Shown piece by piece: positions 1-7,498 of a DNA stretch of 16,917 bases. Origin of the DNA: an uncultured Succinatimonas sp. (lineage in GTDB: Bacteria; Pseudomonadota; Gammaproteobacteria; Enterobacterales; Succinivibrionaceae); contig NZ_CAJKVK010000043.1 in NCBI RefSeq assembly GCF_905203285.1, forward strand, positions 1-16,917. Reading direction: 5' to 3'. Below the pieces are notes generated by a model. It was given only the letters and a program-made list of their open reading frames with translations, ran no database searches and was not told where the DNA came from. The translations under genes were made by a program, and so were the position numbers. How positions within the stretch are numbered: position 1 is the stretch's first letter; each line of letters starts with the position of its first letter.

Positions 1-27
1 TTAATTAAGATCAGAAAAGAATTTTAA
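1..27 (+). CDS. C-terminal end of an upstream gene, possibly trpG (partial)
   Basis: Frame 1 is open from the window edge to a TAA at 25-27 and would encode the tail LIKIRKEF. It ends 13 nt before the trpD start, the spacing expected for the preceding operon gene. In gammaproteobacterial trp operons with a free trpD that gene is usually the glutamine amidotransferase trpG, but eight residues cannot identify it. The open frame could also be chance. Confidence 0.35.
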   Translation, partial: LIKIRKEF

Positions 28-40
28 GAGGGATATAAAA

Positions 41-1057
41 ATGTTAAACCAGTTCAATAAACTCTACCAAGGCAGCTCATTAAGCGAAACCGAAAGCCGT
101 GATGTTTTTGCTGAAATATTTAAAGGCAAACTTAATGAAGCTCAATTAAGCTCACTTATCACCGCCTTAAAAATTAAAGGTGAAAATCAGGACGAAATTG
201 CCGGAGCTGCACTTGCCATGCTTGATGCCGCAGAAAAATTTCCCCGTCCGCAAATCAGAATCGGCGAAATTGTCGGAACCGGCGGCGATTGCCTTAATAC
301 CATTAATATTTCAACTTTAAGCGCTATTTTCGCCTCCTGCTTAGGTCTTTACATCGCCAAACACGGCAACCGCGCGGTTTCATCAAAAACCGGAGCTTCT
401 GACTTGTTAAAAGCACTAGGCTACAACTTAAATTTAACGCCTGATTTAAGCGCTGAGCTTTTGTTAAAAGAAGGCTTTGCCTTTATGTTCGCTCAGACTT
501 ATCACAAGGCGATGAAATTCGCAGCTCCCGTGCGTCAAAGTCTTCAGACCAGAACTATTTTCAATCTCTTAGGACCTTTAACAAATCCAGCTCATCCTGA
601 TTACGAGCTTTTAGGCGTTTATGACAAAGAACTCTTACCTTTAATGGCTAAGACTTTGTATAAAACCGGAATTAAAAGAGCTTTATGCGTAAACGGCAAC
701 GGTATGGATGAAATCGCACCGTTCGGTATTACGCATTATGCTGAACTTAAAGAAGACGGTACGGTAATTACCGGTTTTATGACCAAAGAAACTTTCGGTA
801 TAACCGATGAGTACACTCAAGACGATCTTAAAGGCGGAAGCCCTGAAGATAACGCCGCTATCGCTTTGAATATTCTTAAAGGTAAAGGAACCGACGCGCA
901 AAATGCGGCAATTGCCGTTAACACCTCTGCACTTTTGTATCTTGCCGATCGCGTAAGCTCTTTTAAAGAAGGCTACGACGCAGCGTTATCGGTAATTAAA
1001 TCTGGCATCGGTTTAGAAAAGCTTTGCCGCTTATGCTCTTATACCGAGGACAAATAA
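41..1057 (+). CDS. trpD: Anthranilate phosphoribosyltransferase TrpD
   Basis: Cytoplasmic enzyme that transfers the phosphoribosyl group of PRPP to anthranilate, giving phosphoribosylanthranilate, the second step of the tryptophan branch. At 338 aa it has the length of a stand-alone TrpD, not a TrpG-TrpD fusion as in E. coli. Visible family motifs are GTGGD (residues 79-83, PRPP binding), KHGNR (107-111), SSKTGASD (114-121), the RTIFNLLGPLTNP segment (171-183) and GMDE (221-224, metal-binding acidic pair). The start is supported by a Shine-Dalgarno-like AGAGGG at 27-32. One base separates its stop from trpCF, so translation is probably coupled. The protein contains no tryptophan. Identity is secure from motifs and operon context. 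Confidence 0.97.
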   Translation: MLNQFNKLYQGSSLSETESRDVFAEIFKGKLNEAQLSSLITALKIKGENQDEIAGAALAMLDAAEKFPRPQIRIGEIVGTGGDCLNTINISTLSAIFASCLGLYIAKHGNRAVSSKTGASDLLKALGYNLNLTPDLSAELLLKEGFAFMFAQTYHKAMKFAAPVRQSLQTRTIFNLLGPLTNPAHPDYELLGVYDKELLPLMAKTLYKTGIKRALCVNGNGMDEIAPFGITHYAELKEDGTVITGFMTKETFGITDEYTQDDLKGGSPEDNAAIALNILKGKGTDAQNAAIAVNTSALLYLADRVSSFKEGYDAALSVIKSGIGLEKLCRLCSYTEDK

Positions 1058-1058
1058 G

Positions 1059-2519
1059 ATGTTGCAGGCACAAAAATTAAGCGCCGCCGCTCTTAAATAT
1101 GACGGCCTAAACATAGAAAGTCTTGATAATACGGTCTTAGCCGCTATTATCAACAAAAAAGTAGAAAATATAGCTGCAATTAAAGAATATAACGCATCTT
1201 TAAGCGACAATGCTTGTGTTAAGCGTAAACCACACGAGTTTAAACGTGCCTTTGAAGGCAATAAGCGCCATTTTATTTTAGAGTGCAAAAAGTCTTCACC
1301 GAGTCTTGGAGATTTTTGTCCCGATTTTAATCTTGAGAAAATCGTGTCCTGCTATAACGATCGGGCTGATGCGATATCTGTTCTTACAGAAGAGTTTTTC
1401 TTTAAAGGATCTTTTGAGTACTTAAAGCAAGTTCGCAAACTTACCGAAAAACCGCTTTTATGCAAAGACTTTATAATTGCCAAAGAACAAATAGAAATTG
1501 CTAAAAAAATCGGATCTGACGCTGTTCTTTTAATGTTAAGCGTCTTAACCTTTGATAAATTTTTAGAGCTTTATGAATTTGCTAAAACATTAAATCTTGA
1601 TGTTCTTACCGAAGTATCCAATGAAGTTGAAGCAAAATTTGCAATTGAACATCATATAGACATTGTCGGAATCAACAATCGTGATTTACGCACTTTAAAA
1701 ATCGATTTAAATAATGCCAAAAAACTTTATCCATTATTTCCGGATAATACTGTGGTAATTAGCGAGTCCGGAATCAAAACCCATAGGGATATAGTCAATA
1801 TGCTGCCGCTTAAAAACTTTTTAATAGGCTCCGCCCTGTGTTCTGAAATTGATATTGATATAAAAGCGAATACACTTTTATACGGATTCAACAAACTTTG
1901 CGGTTTAACTGATAAAGAAGGAATTGAAACTGCAATCAACAATAAATTTTCTCTTGCCGGCTTAATTTTTGCCGAGAAATCCCCTCGTTGCATCAATTTA
2001 GAGCAAGCAGCAGAACTGGCTTTAAACCCAATATATAAAAGCAAAATTAACTTTTGCGGTGTATTTAAGGATGCAGAAATCAATTCTGTTACTGAAATTG
2101 CATCTAAACTTTGCCTCAAATTTGTGCAATTACACGGAAAAGAAAGCCCTGATTATATAAAGACTTTGCACGAAAAATGTCCACAGCTTACAATCATTAA
2201 AGCTTTAGGTATGAATGAAAGCTTAAGCCATGAGGATCTTGTGCTGTTTAAAGAGTATGCGGCCACAGCTGATTATCTTCTTTTAGACAGTAAAAACCCC
2301 GGCAGCGGTAAAGAATTTGATAAAAGTCTTATTCCCGACTTCATAAATAAGGATAAAACCATTATTTCCGGAGGAATAGGACCTTCAAATATAGCTTCAA
2401 TACTTACTCTTAATTTTTGCGGCGTTGACTGTAATTCCTGTTTGGAATCGGCACCAGGTAAAAAAGATCCTGTTTTAGTCCGCGAACTTTTTAACAGAAT
2501 TAATGAAATCAAGGAGTAA
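1059..2519 (+). CDS. trpCF: Bifunctional indole-3-glycerol phosphate synthase / phosphoribosylanthranilate isomerase TrpCF
   Basis: Fusion enzyme for two consecutive steps: the PRAI domain isomerises phosphoribosylanthranilate to CdRP and the IGPS domain closes the indole ring to indole-3-glycerol phosphate. The IGPS half (about residues 1-257) shows ECKKSSPS (75-82), LLCKDFII with K136, E185, GINNRDL (194-200) and SESGI (225-229). The PRAI half (about 258-486) shows KLCGLT with catalytic Cys261, VQLHG (346-350), LLLD with Asp400, ISGGI and a phosphate loop GVDCNSCLESAPGKKD. The C-F fusion is characteristic of Gammaproteobacteria. At 486 aa it is about 30 residues longer than E. coli TrpCF, including roughly 22 extra N-terminal residues. 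No later Met lies near the N terminus, and CGAGGA in the end of trpD supplies the ribosome site, so this start is likely right. It contains no tryptophan. Confidence 0.97.
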   Translation: MLQAQKLSAAALKYDGLNIESLDNTVLAAIINKKVENIAAIKEYNASLSDNACVKRKPHEFKRAFEGNKRHFILECKKSSPSLGDFCPDFNLEKIVSCYNDRADAISVLTEEFFFKGSFEYLKQVRKLTEKPLLCKDFIIAKEQIEIAKKIGSDAVLLMLSVLTFDKFLELYEFAKTLNLDVLTEVSNEVEAKFAIEHHIDIVGINNRDLRTLKIDLNNAKKLYPLFPDNTVVISESGIKTHRDIVNMLPLKNFLIGSALCSEIDIDIKANTLLYGFNKLCGLTDKEGIETAINNKFSLAGLIFAEKSPRCINLEQAAELALNPIYKSKINFCGVFKDAEINSVTEIASKLCLKFVQLHGKESPDYIKTLHEKCPQLTIIKALGMNESLSHEDLVLFKEYAATADYLLLDSKNPGSGKEFDKSLIPDFINKDKTIISGGIGPSNIASILTLNFCGVDCNSCLESAPGKKDPVLVRELFNRINEIKE

Positions 2520-2522
2520 CAA

Positions 2523-3764
2523 ATGTCTCGTTTAGATCCTTTTTTCGGTAAATTCGGCGGTATGTACGTACCTGAAGTATTAATTCCGGCTCTTGATGAA
2601 CTTGAAGAAGCTTTTGTTACTGCCAGACAAGATCCTGAATTTATAAAAGAATTAAACGATCTTCTTAAAAATTACGCAGGTCGCCCTACCGCACTTACGC
2701 TTTGCAAAAATCTTACCCGCGGAACCAAAACTAAACTGTATCTTAAGCGTGAAGATTTGCTGCACGGCGGTGCCCATAAAACCAATCAGGTTTTAGGTCA
2801 GGCTCTTTTAGCCAAGAGAATGGGAAAAACCCGTATTATCGCTGAAACCGGAGCAGGACAGCACGGTGTCGCAACCGCTTTAATCTGTGCGTTAATGGGC
2901 TTTAAGTGCACCATTTATATGGGTGTCGTTGACGCAAAGCGTCAAAAACCCAATGTCTTTAGAATGCGACTTATGGGGGCGGAAGTAAAAGAAGTTAAAT
3001 CAGGCTCCGGTACTTTAAAAGATGCGTGCAATGAAGCACTGCGTGATTATGCCGCAAATTTTGAACATACTCATTACATGATTGGAACTGCCGCAGGCCC
3101 CCATCCTTTTCCAACAATAGTCCGTGAATTTCAAAAGATAATCGGTATTGAGACCAGAAAGCAAATCCGCGAGTTCGAAGGAAGAGATCCTGACGCTGTT
3201 TTTGCTTGTGTCGGCGGCGGTTCAAATGCTATCGGCATGTTTACTGATTTTCTTGATACCAACGTTCCTCTTTACGGTGTTGAGCCCGCCGGCAAAGGTC
3301 TTGATACCGACTTCCACGGTGCCACTTTAGAAAAAGGCTCAGAAGGTATCTTTTTCGGGGCCTATTCTTATAATCTGCAAAATGAAGACGGTCAGATAAA
3401 TGAATCTTATACGGTATCTGCAGGCCTTGACTTCCCGTCAGTAGGTCCGCAGCATGCTTACTTAAAAGACATTGGCCGCGTGAACTATGTTTCCGTTACT
3501 GATGAAGAAGCACTTGAAGCTTTTTCTCTTTTAAGCCGTCATGAAGGAATCATTCCGGCGCTTGAATCATCCCATGCTTTAGCTTACGCCATTAAAATGA
3601 TTCGCCAGAATCCTGATAAAGAACAACTTTTTGTCGTAAATCTCTCAGGCCGCGGCGACAAAGACATCTTCAGCGTCAATGACATTCTTGAGCAAAAAGG
3701 ATGCATTGATGAACACGGCAATATCATTATCGAAAAAATCGCCGGCAACAAAGATTTATTATAA
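2523..3764 (+). CDS. trpB: Tryptophan synthase beta chain TrpB
   Basis: PLP-dependent subunit that condenses indole with L-serine to give L-tryptophan, working in an alpha2-beta2 complex with TrpA. The PLP site HGGAHKTNQ puts the Schiff-base lysine at K86. ETGAGQHG gives the catalytic glutamate E108, GGGSN (231-235) binds the cofactor phosphate, and SGRGDKD lies near the C terminus. At 413 aa it is about 16 residues longer than E. coli TrpB because of a C-terminal tail after the GDKDIF segment. The start has a strong AAGGAG at 2511-2516, overlapping the trpCF stop region. Sequence style is clearly gammaproteobacterial. It has no tryptophan; where E. coli TrpB has RDW this protein has RDY. Confidence 0.98.
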   Translation: MSRLDPFFGKFGGMYVPEVLIPALDELEEAFVTARQDPEFIKELNDLLKNYAGRPTALTLCKNLTRGTKTKLYLKREDLLHGGAHKTNQVLGQALLAKRMGKTRIIAETGAGQHGVATALICALMGFKCTIYMGVVDAKRQKPNVFRMRLMGAEVKEVKSGSGTLKDACNEALRDYAANFEHTHYMIGTAAGPHPFPTIVREFQKIIGIETRKQIREFEGRDPDAVFACVGGGSNAIGMFTDFLDTNVPLYGVEPAGKGLDTDFHGATLEKGSEGIFFGAYSYNLQNEDGQINESYTVSAGLDFPSVGPQHAYLKDIGRVNYVSVTDEEALEAFSLLSRHEGIIPALESSHALAYAIKMIRQNPDKEQLFVVNLSGRGDKDIFSVNDILEQKGCIDEHGNIIIEKIAGNKDLL

Positions 3765-3774
3765 GGAGACAAAA

Positions 3775-4590
3775 ATGACCGATCGTTTTACCGAATGCTT
3801 TAAACGTTTAAAACAGGCTGAAGAAGGTGCTTTTGTTCCTTTTGTCACCTTGTGTGATCCGAATTTTGATATCTCCTACGATATTTTAAAGACCTTGATT
3901 AACGCAGGGGCTGACGGCTTGGAGCTTGGAATTCCATTCTCCGATCCCTGCGCTGACGGCGTCACCATTCAACTTGCTGATAAACGTGCATTATCAAGCG
4001 GTGCCTCGCTTGATAAATGTTTTAAGCTTATATCAAAAATCCGTGCAGAATATAACGATGTACCGATTTCAATTTTGTGCTATTCAAATATCGCAATTGT
4101 CCGCGGTTTGGAAAAGTTTTATCAGGATGCGGCAAAAGCCGGAATTGATGCTGTTTTGCTTGCGGATATTCCGGTTGAAATGGTCGATAAACAGCATAAC
4201 TTTTTAAAAGCCGCAAACGACGCTGATATTGATTTGATTTTAATTGCTCCGCCCAATGCATCTGATGCTACTTTAAAGAAAATCGCGGAACTCTCGCAAG
4301 GCTACACTTATGCATTATCCCGCTACGGAATTACAGGTACTGATAATGCATTAGGAAAGCCCAAAGAGATGCTTAGAAAATTAAAAGAAGACAATGCTGC
4401 CCCTGCTCTTTTAGGCTTTGGTATTTCAACTCCTGAACATGTAAAAGAAGCGCTTGAGGCAGGTGCAGACGGAGCTATTGCCGGTTCTGCGGTTGTGAAA
4501 ATCATTGAAAATAATCTTCATGATAAAGGCAAAATGCTTGCTGAAATAGAAAACTATGTAAAAGCAATGAAAAAAGCCACTAAAAAATAA
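3775..4590 (+). CDS. trpA: Tryptophan synthase alpha chain TrpA
   Basis: Cleaves indole-3-glycerol phosphate to indole and glyceraldehyde 3-phosphate and passes indole to TrpB through the complex tunnel. The TIM-barrel motif GLELGIPFSDPCADG gives catalytic E50 and D61 (E49 and D60 in the usual numbering). Also seen are SRYGITGT, GFGIS and the phosphate-binding GAIAGSAVVKIIE. The reading frame is open upstream to 3679 inside trpB, but the start is set at 3775 because AAGGAG at 3764-3769 sits just before it and MTDRFTECFKRL aligns with the normal N terminus. Length is 271 aa, close to E. coli (268). It is the last gene of the operon, with a terminator about 60 nt downstream, and it contains no tryptophan. 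Confidence 0.97.
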   Translation: MTDRFTECFKRLKQAEEGAFVPFVTLCDPNFDISYDILKTLINAGADGLELGIPFSDPCADGVTIQLADKRALSSGASLDKCFKLISKIRAEYNDVPISILCYSNIAIVRGLEKFYQDAAKAGIDAVLLADIPVEMVDKQHNFLKAANDADIDLILIAPPNASDATLKKIAELSQGYTYALSRYGITGTDNALGKPKEMLRKLKEDNAAPALLGFGISTPEHVKEALEAGADGAIAGSAVVKIIENNLHDKGKMLAEIENYVKAMKKATKK

Positions 4591-4601
4591 TTTTCTAGCA
4601 C

Positions 4602-4630
4602 TTTACTTTTATTTATTGAATTGGTATGAT
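4602..4630 (+). promoter_or_regulatory. Promoter-like element between trpA and its terminator
   Basis: TTTACT (4602-4607) and TATGAT (4625-4630) are separated by 17 nt, and the -10 is extended by TG at 4622-4623. This is a good sigma-70 match on sequence alone. A transcript would begin near 4637 and meet the terminator after only about 40 nt, so either the match is fortuitous or it makes a very short RNA. Confidence 0.4.
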
Positions 4631-4652
4631 GAGTGTAGAGGAGGAATAATTT

Positions 4653-4678
4653 AATGCCTGATTTTTTCAGGCATTTTT
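4653..4678 (+). terminator. Intrinsic terminator downstream of trpA
   Basis: Nine-base-pair perfect stem AATGCCTGA (4653-4661) / TCAGGCATT (4667-4675) with a five-T loop, followed by T residues to 4678. It lies 62 nt after the trpA stop and is the expected end of the trp operon transcript. Confidence 0.85.
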
Positions 4679-4824
4679 CATTAAAATCATCAGATCTATA
4701 TTATTAGACTTTAAAATACAAAACGAGATAACGTTAAAGTTAAAAATTTTTAATTTTTCTTTTAATCTTCCATACAAAGCCTGTTTTTATCAACTTTACG
4801 CACTAATCCGGCTTTTTTGTCATT

Positions 4825-4836
4825 GCAAACGTTTAC
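4825..4836. promoter_or_regulatory. PurR/LacI-family operator-like palindrome upstream of ldhA
   Basis: GCAAACGTTTAC is one base from the perfect palindrome GCAAACGTTTGC, the core of the E. coli PurR box and close to other LacI-family operators with a central CG. It lies about 110 nt upstream of the ldhA start. Which regulator, if any, binds it cannot be told from the sequence. Confidence 0.4.
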
Positions 4837-4857
4837 ATAAAAATTAATTTGTTAAAA

Positions 4858-4873
4858 CGTGATATACATCATG
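4858..4873. promoter_or_regulatory. FNR/CRP-like binding site upstream of ldhA
   Basis: CGTGATATACATCATG contains GTGAT-N4-ATCAT, matching 8 of 10 positions of the FNR consensus TTGAT-N4-ATCAA; the TGAT/ATCA halves are perfect inverted copies. It matches the CRP consensus TGTGA-N6-TCACA less well (7 of 10). A -10-like TATACT lies at 4888-4893 with no good -35, which suits an activator-dependent promoter. With that -10 the site would centre near -34, not the usual -41.5, so the true start may be a little further downstream. Oxygen-responsive control of a fermentative D-lactate dehydrogenase is plausible. Confidence 0.45.
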
Positions 4874-4948
4874 TTTTTAAATTTAAATATACTTAAGAAT
4901 TACACACATAGAGCAAATAGATCTGATGTCTTATGACAGGGATTCTTT

Positions 4949-5947
4949 ATGAAAATTATGTTTTACGGTGTTCACTCATACGATATCGAGTTTTTCACCA
5001 GAGCCAATAAAAATTTCGGTTTTGAATGTGTTTTTCAGCGCGCACATTTAAATATTCACACTACTGCACTCGCTCAAGGTGCAGAGATCGTATGTCTTTT
5101 CGTCAACGACTTTGCCGATAAAAAAGTTATTGAAGAATTTTCCCGCATCGGCGTCAAACTTATTGCTTTGCGCTGCGCCGGTTTTAATAATGTGGATTTA
5201 AACGCAGCAGCCCAATACGGAATTAAAGTCGTACGAGTCCCGGCCTATTCTCCTTATGCGGTAGCCGAACATGCCTGCGCCTTGATCCTTACTTTAAACC
5301 GTAAAATTCACCGCGCCTATCTTCGCACCAAGGACGGAAACTTTTCCTTGCATGGACTTATGGGATTTGACATGCACGGTAAAACTGCCGGCATTATAGG
5401 TACCGGAAAAGTTGCCAAAAAATTAATCAAGATCCTTCAGGGGTTTGATATCAATGTCTTGGCTTACGATCTTTATCCTGATGAAGAATATGCCAAAAAC
5501 AACAACTTCCGTTATACGGATTTAAATGAAATTTTCGAAAAATCGGATATTATTTCCCTGCATTGTCCGCTAACTGAAGATACCACTTATATAATTAATG
5601 AGAATTCTATAGCCAAGATGAAGTCTGGTGTAATGATCATCAACACCGGCCGTGGCAAACTCATTGACTCTGAAGCTCTCATTGAAGGATTAAAACAGCA
5701 CAAAATCGGCGCTGCCGGTCTTGATGTATACGAAGAAGAAGCCAATTACTTCTATGATGACAACTCCGACAATATTATCGACGATGATAAACTTGCAAGA
5801 TTATTGTCTTTTAACAACGTCGTAATAACTTCACATCAGGCTTTCTTTACTCATGAAGCAGTAAGCAATATTGCAGAACGTACTTTAGAAAACGTTCAGG
5901 AATTCATTGACGGAAAACCGTTAAGTTGTGAGGTAAAGAATATTTAA
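4949..5947 (+). CDS. ldhA: Fermentative D-lactate dehydrogenase LdhA
   Basis: NAD-dependent cytoplasmic enzyme that reduces pyruvate to D-lactate and regenerates NAD+ in fermentation. The protein is 332 aa (E. coli LdhA 329) and aligns throughout, including FVND, ALRCAGFNNVDL, VRVPAYSPYAVAEHA and the dinucleotide-binding GTGKVA (151-156) with the NAD-selective Asp174. The catalytic triad falls at R235 (NTGRG), E264 (DVYEEE) and H296 (SHQAF), the standard numbering of the family, so it should be active. The start is supported by AGGGA at 4938-4942. It appears to be a single-gene unit, with its own upstream sites and a strong terminator after it. The D-2-hydroxyacid dehydrogenase superfamily is broad, but the E. 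coli LdhA-like N-terminal region makes the specific assignment firm. Confidence 0.95.
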   Translation: MKIMFYGVHSYDIEFFTRANKNFGFECVFQRAHLNIHTTALAQGAEIVCLFVNDFADKKVIEEFSRIGVKLIALRCAGFNNVDLNAAAQYGIKVVRVPAYSPYAVAEHACALILTLNRKIHRAYLRTKDGNFSLHGLMGFDMHGKTAGIIGTGKVAKKLIKILQGFDINVLAYDLYPDEEYAKNNNFRYTDLNEIFEKSDIISLHCPLTEDTTYIINENSIAKMKSGVMIINTGRGKLIDSEALIEGLKQHKIGAAGLDVYEEEANYFYDDNSDNIIDDDKLARLLSFNNVVITSHQAFFTHEAVSNIAERTLENVQEFIDGKPLSCEVKNI

Positions 5948-5966
5948 GATTTTTCATGTACCCTCT

Positions 5967-5987
5967 GACATCGTTATTTTCGATGTC
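5967..5987 (+). repeat. Short hairpin after ldhA
   Basis: GACATCG (5967-5973) and CGATGTC (5981-5987) form a 7-bp stem with a TTATTTT loop, followed by the T-rich TTCTTTT. It could act as a weak first terminator or protect the ldhA mRNA 3' end; the stronger terminator follows about 25 nt later. Confidence 0.5.
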
Positions 5988-6012
5988 TTCTTTTGACGTA
6001 GTCATAGTCATT

Positions 6013-6041
6013 GCTCCTTAAGAAATTAAGGAGCTTTTTTT
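6013..6041 (+). terminator. Strong intrinsic terminator of ldhA
   Basis: GCTCCTTAA (6013-6021) pairs perfectly with TTAAGGAGC (6026-6034) around a GAAA tetraloop, followed by seven T residues (6035-6041). It separates ldhA from brnQ. Confidence 0.92.
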
Positions 6042-6075
6042 ATGTAAAAACTTTGTTAAAAACGTCGTAAATTCC

Positions 6076-6102
6076 TTGACCCATCAGTCATTTTGCTATA
6101 TT
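6076..6102 (+). promoter_or_regulatory. Candidate promoter of brnQ
   Basis: TTGACC (6076-6081) matches five of six -35 positions. TATATT (6097-6102), extended by TG at 6094-6095, matches five of six -10 positions. The spacer is only 15 nt, compensated by the extended -10. A second extended -10, TGGCATAAT at 6146-6154, lies closer to the gene and has no clear -35. The terminator just upstream means brnQ needs its own promoter. Confidence 0.5.
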
Positions 6103-6183
6103 TTGCTGTACTAATTCACTTTTTTAGTGCAAACGCGGTGTTTTATGGCATAATCTCGCGACTCGAATTTTTTAATAAAACCT

Positions 6184-7488
6184 ATGACAAAACTGAGCTT
6201 AAAAGACATAATTTTGCTCGGCATGACGAATTTTGCTTTATATGTCGGTGCCGGGAATATCATTTTTCCGCCATTTATCGGCTTACAGGCAGGAGACAAC
6301 GTACTTCTTGCAGCAATAGGCTTTATTTTGACCGGAGTCGGACTTCCGGTTATAGCAGCTATTGCATTAGCTCGAGTAGGCGGTGTGTTGCAGTACATTA
6401 CTATTCCCATCGGAATAAAGCTCGGTCTTATAATGACTGTCCTTTGTTATTTGTGTATCGGTCCTTTATATGCCATTCCGCGTACCGCAACAGTTGCTTA
6501 TGAACTTGCAATAACACCGTTTACCCATACTTCAGCATATCTTCCTATTTATTCAGTCATTTATTTTTCAATATCCTTTCTGTTTGCTTTATATCCTGCC
6601 AAGATTCTGGATACAGTAGGAAAAATTTTATCTCCAATCAAGATAACAGCTTTACTTATATTGTGTTTGACAGCTTGGTTCATTGAGGCAGGTGTAAGCG
6701 AAATTCCTACAGGTGCATACATAAATGAACCATTCTCCCAAGGAATTATTAACGGCTACCTAACCCTTGATACTTTAGCTTCTCTTGCTTTTGGAATTGT
6801 TATTGTTGATGCCATTCGATCACGCGGCGTCAATGATCGTAAAAAAATAACTCATTATGCGATTATCTCAGGATCTATTGCAGGACTTGGCTTGCTTTTT
6901 ATTTACGTCTGTTTGTTTAAACTCGGCAACGAGTCTTTTAACATCGCAAACGGATCGACAAACGGAGCTGAAGTACTTGCCGCCTACGTTAATATGACCT
7001 TCGGTGTCGCCGGCAACATATTTTTAGGCGTTCTCATAATTGTGGCGTGCCTAGTTACGGCAATCGGATTAACTTGTGCCTGTTCAAGCTATTTTTCTAA
7101 GATCACCAAAATTAAATATCGTACTTACGTTATTGCCATCTCACTTTTCGGTGCACTCATATCAAATCTCGGACTAACGCATTTAATTAAGGTATCAATA
7201 CCTTTTTTAATTACCATTTACCCGATGTTTATCGTGCTTGTTCTTGCAAGCTTCTTTACAGGATTCTTTAACAACGCAAAACGCGTAATCGCACCCCCGG
7301 CTCTTTTATCTTTAGCTTTCGGGCTTATTGACGGATGCAACAGCGCCGGATTGCATATCTTACCTGAGGCAGTAATTAAAACTCTTCCTTTATATGATTC
7401 AAATTTAGCGTGGCTGCTTCCGTCTTTTATCGTATTTGTTATCTGCTTCATCCTGGATAAGCTTACCGTAAACAATAAAAAAGTCTAA
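6184..7488 (+). CDS. brnQ: Branched-chain amino acid carrier BrnQ
   Basis: Inner-membrane LIVCS-family symporter that imports leucine, isoleucine and valine with a coupling cation. The 434-aa protein is hydrophobic throughout, with about 12 membrane segments, and aligns along its length with E. coli BrnQ (439 aa). Family signatures seen are FALYVGAGNIIFPPFIGLQAG near residues 18-38, GPLYAIPRTATV in the third segment, YLTLDTLASLAFGIVIVDAIRSRGV in the middle, and LVTAIGLTCACSSYF. The start MTKLSLKDIILLG aligns with the E. coli N terminus, yet no recognisable Shine-Dalgarno lies before it (the upstream bases are AATAAAACCT). The gene appears monocistronic and converges on gltS. Confidence 0.95.
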   Translation: MTKLSLKDIILLGMTNFALYVGAGNIIFPPFIGLQAGDNVLLAAIGFILTGVGLPVIAAIALARVGGVLQYITIPIGIKLGLIMTVLCYLCIGPLYAIPRTATVAYELAITPFTHTSAYLPIYSVIYFSISFLFALYPAKILDTVGKILSPIKITALLILCLTAWFIEAGVSEIPTGAYINEPFSQGIINGYLTLDTLASLAFGIVIVDAIRSRGVNDRKKITHYAIISGSIAGLGLLFIYVCLFKLGNESFNIANGSTNGAEVLAAYVNMTFGVAGNIFLGVLIIVACLVTAIGLTCACSSYFSKITKIKYRTYVIAISLFGALISNLGLTHLIKVSIPFLITIYPMFIVLVLASFFTGFFNNAKRVIAPPALLSLAFGLIDGCNSAGLHILPEAVIKTLPLYDSNLAWLLPSFIVFVICFILDKLTVNNKKV

Positions 7489-7498
7489 AGAATAAGAG

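Larger units (their letters stand above)
4591..4948. other. Intergenic regulatory region between trpA and ldhA (358 nt, no gene)
   Basis: Very AT-rich gap holding, in order: a promoter-like element (4602-4630), a Shine-Dalgarno-like AGAGGAGG (4637-4644), an intrinsic terminator (4653-4678), an AT tract with the self-complementary TAAAAATTTTTA, a weak 6-bp AAAGCC/GGCTTT stem followed by T residues (about 4777-4818), a PurR/LacI-like palindrome (4825-4836), an FNR/CRP-like palindrome (4858-4873) and a -10-like TATACT (4888-4893). I see no tRNA and no open frame of useful length. A 17-codon frame at 4654-4707 is discussed under findings. Confidence 0.6.

Noticed and set aside
1727..2119. Minus-strand frame of 130 codons inside trpCF, and other antisense frames in trp and men genes
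   Set aside because: These are shadows of well-supported coding frames with no recognisable domain.
3679..3774. N-terminal extension of trpA into trpB
   Set aside because: The family N terminus and AAGGAG both indicate the ATG at 3775.
4777..4818. AAAGCC/GGCTTT pairing followed by T residues as a terminator or attenuator
   Set aside because: Only six pairs across a loop of nearly 30 nt; no leader peptide or alternative pairing supports attenuation.
6093..6503. Plus-strand frame of 136 codons overlapping the brnQ start
   Set aside because: It overlaps brnQ in another frame, has no family resemblance and a composition typical of a frame shadow.
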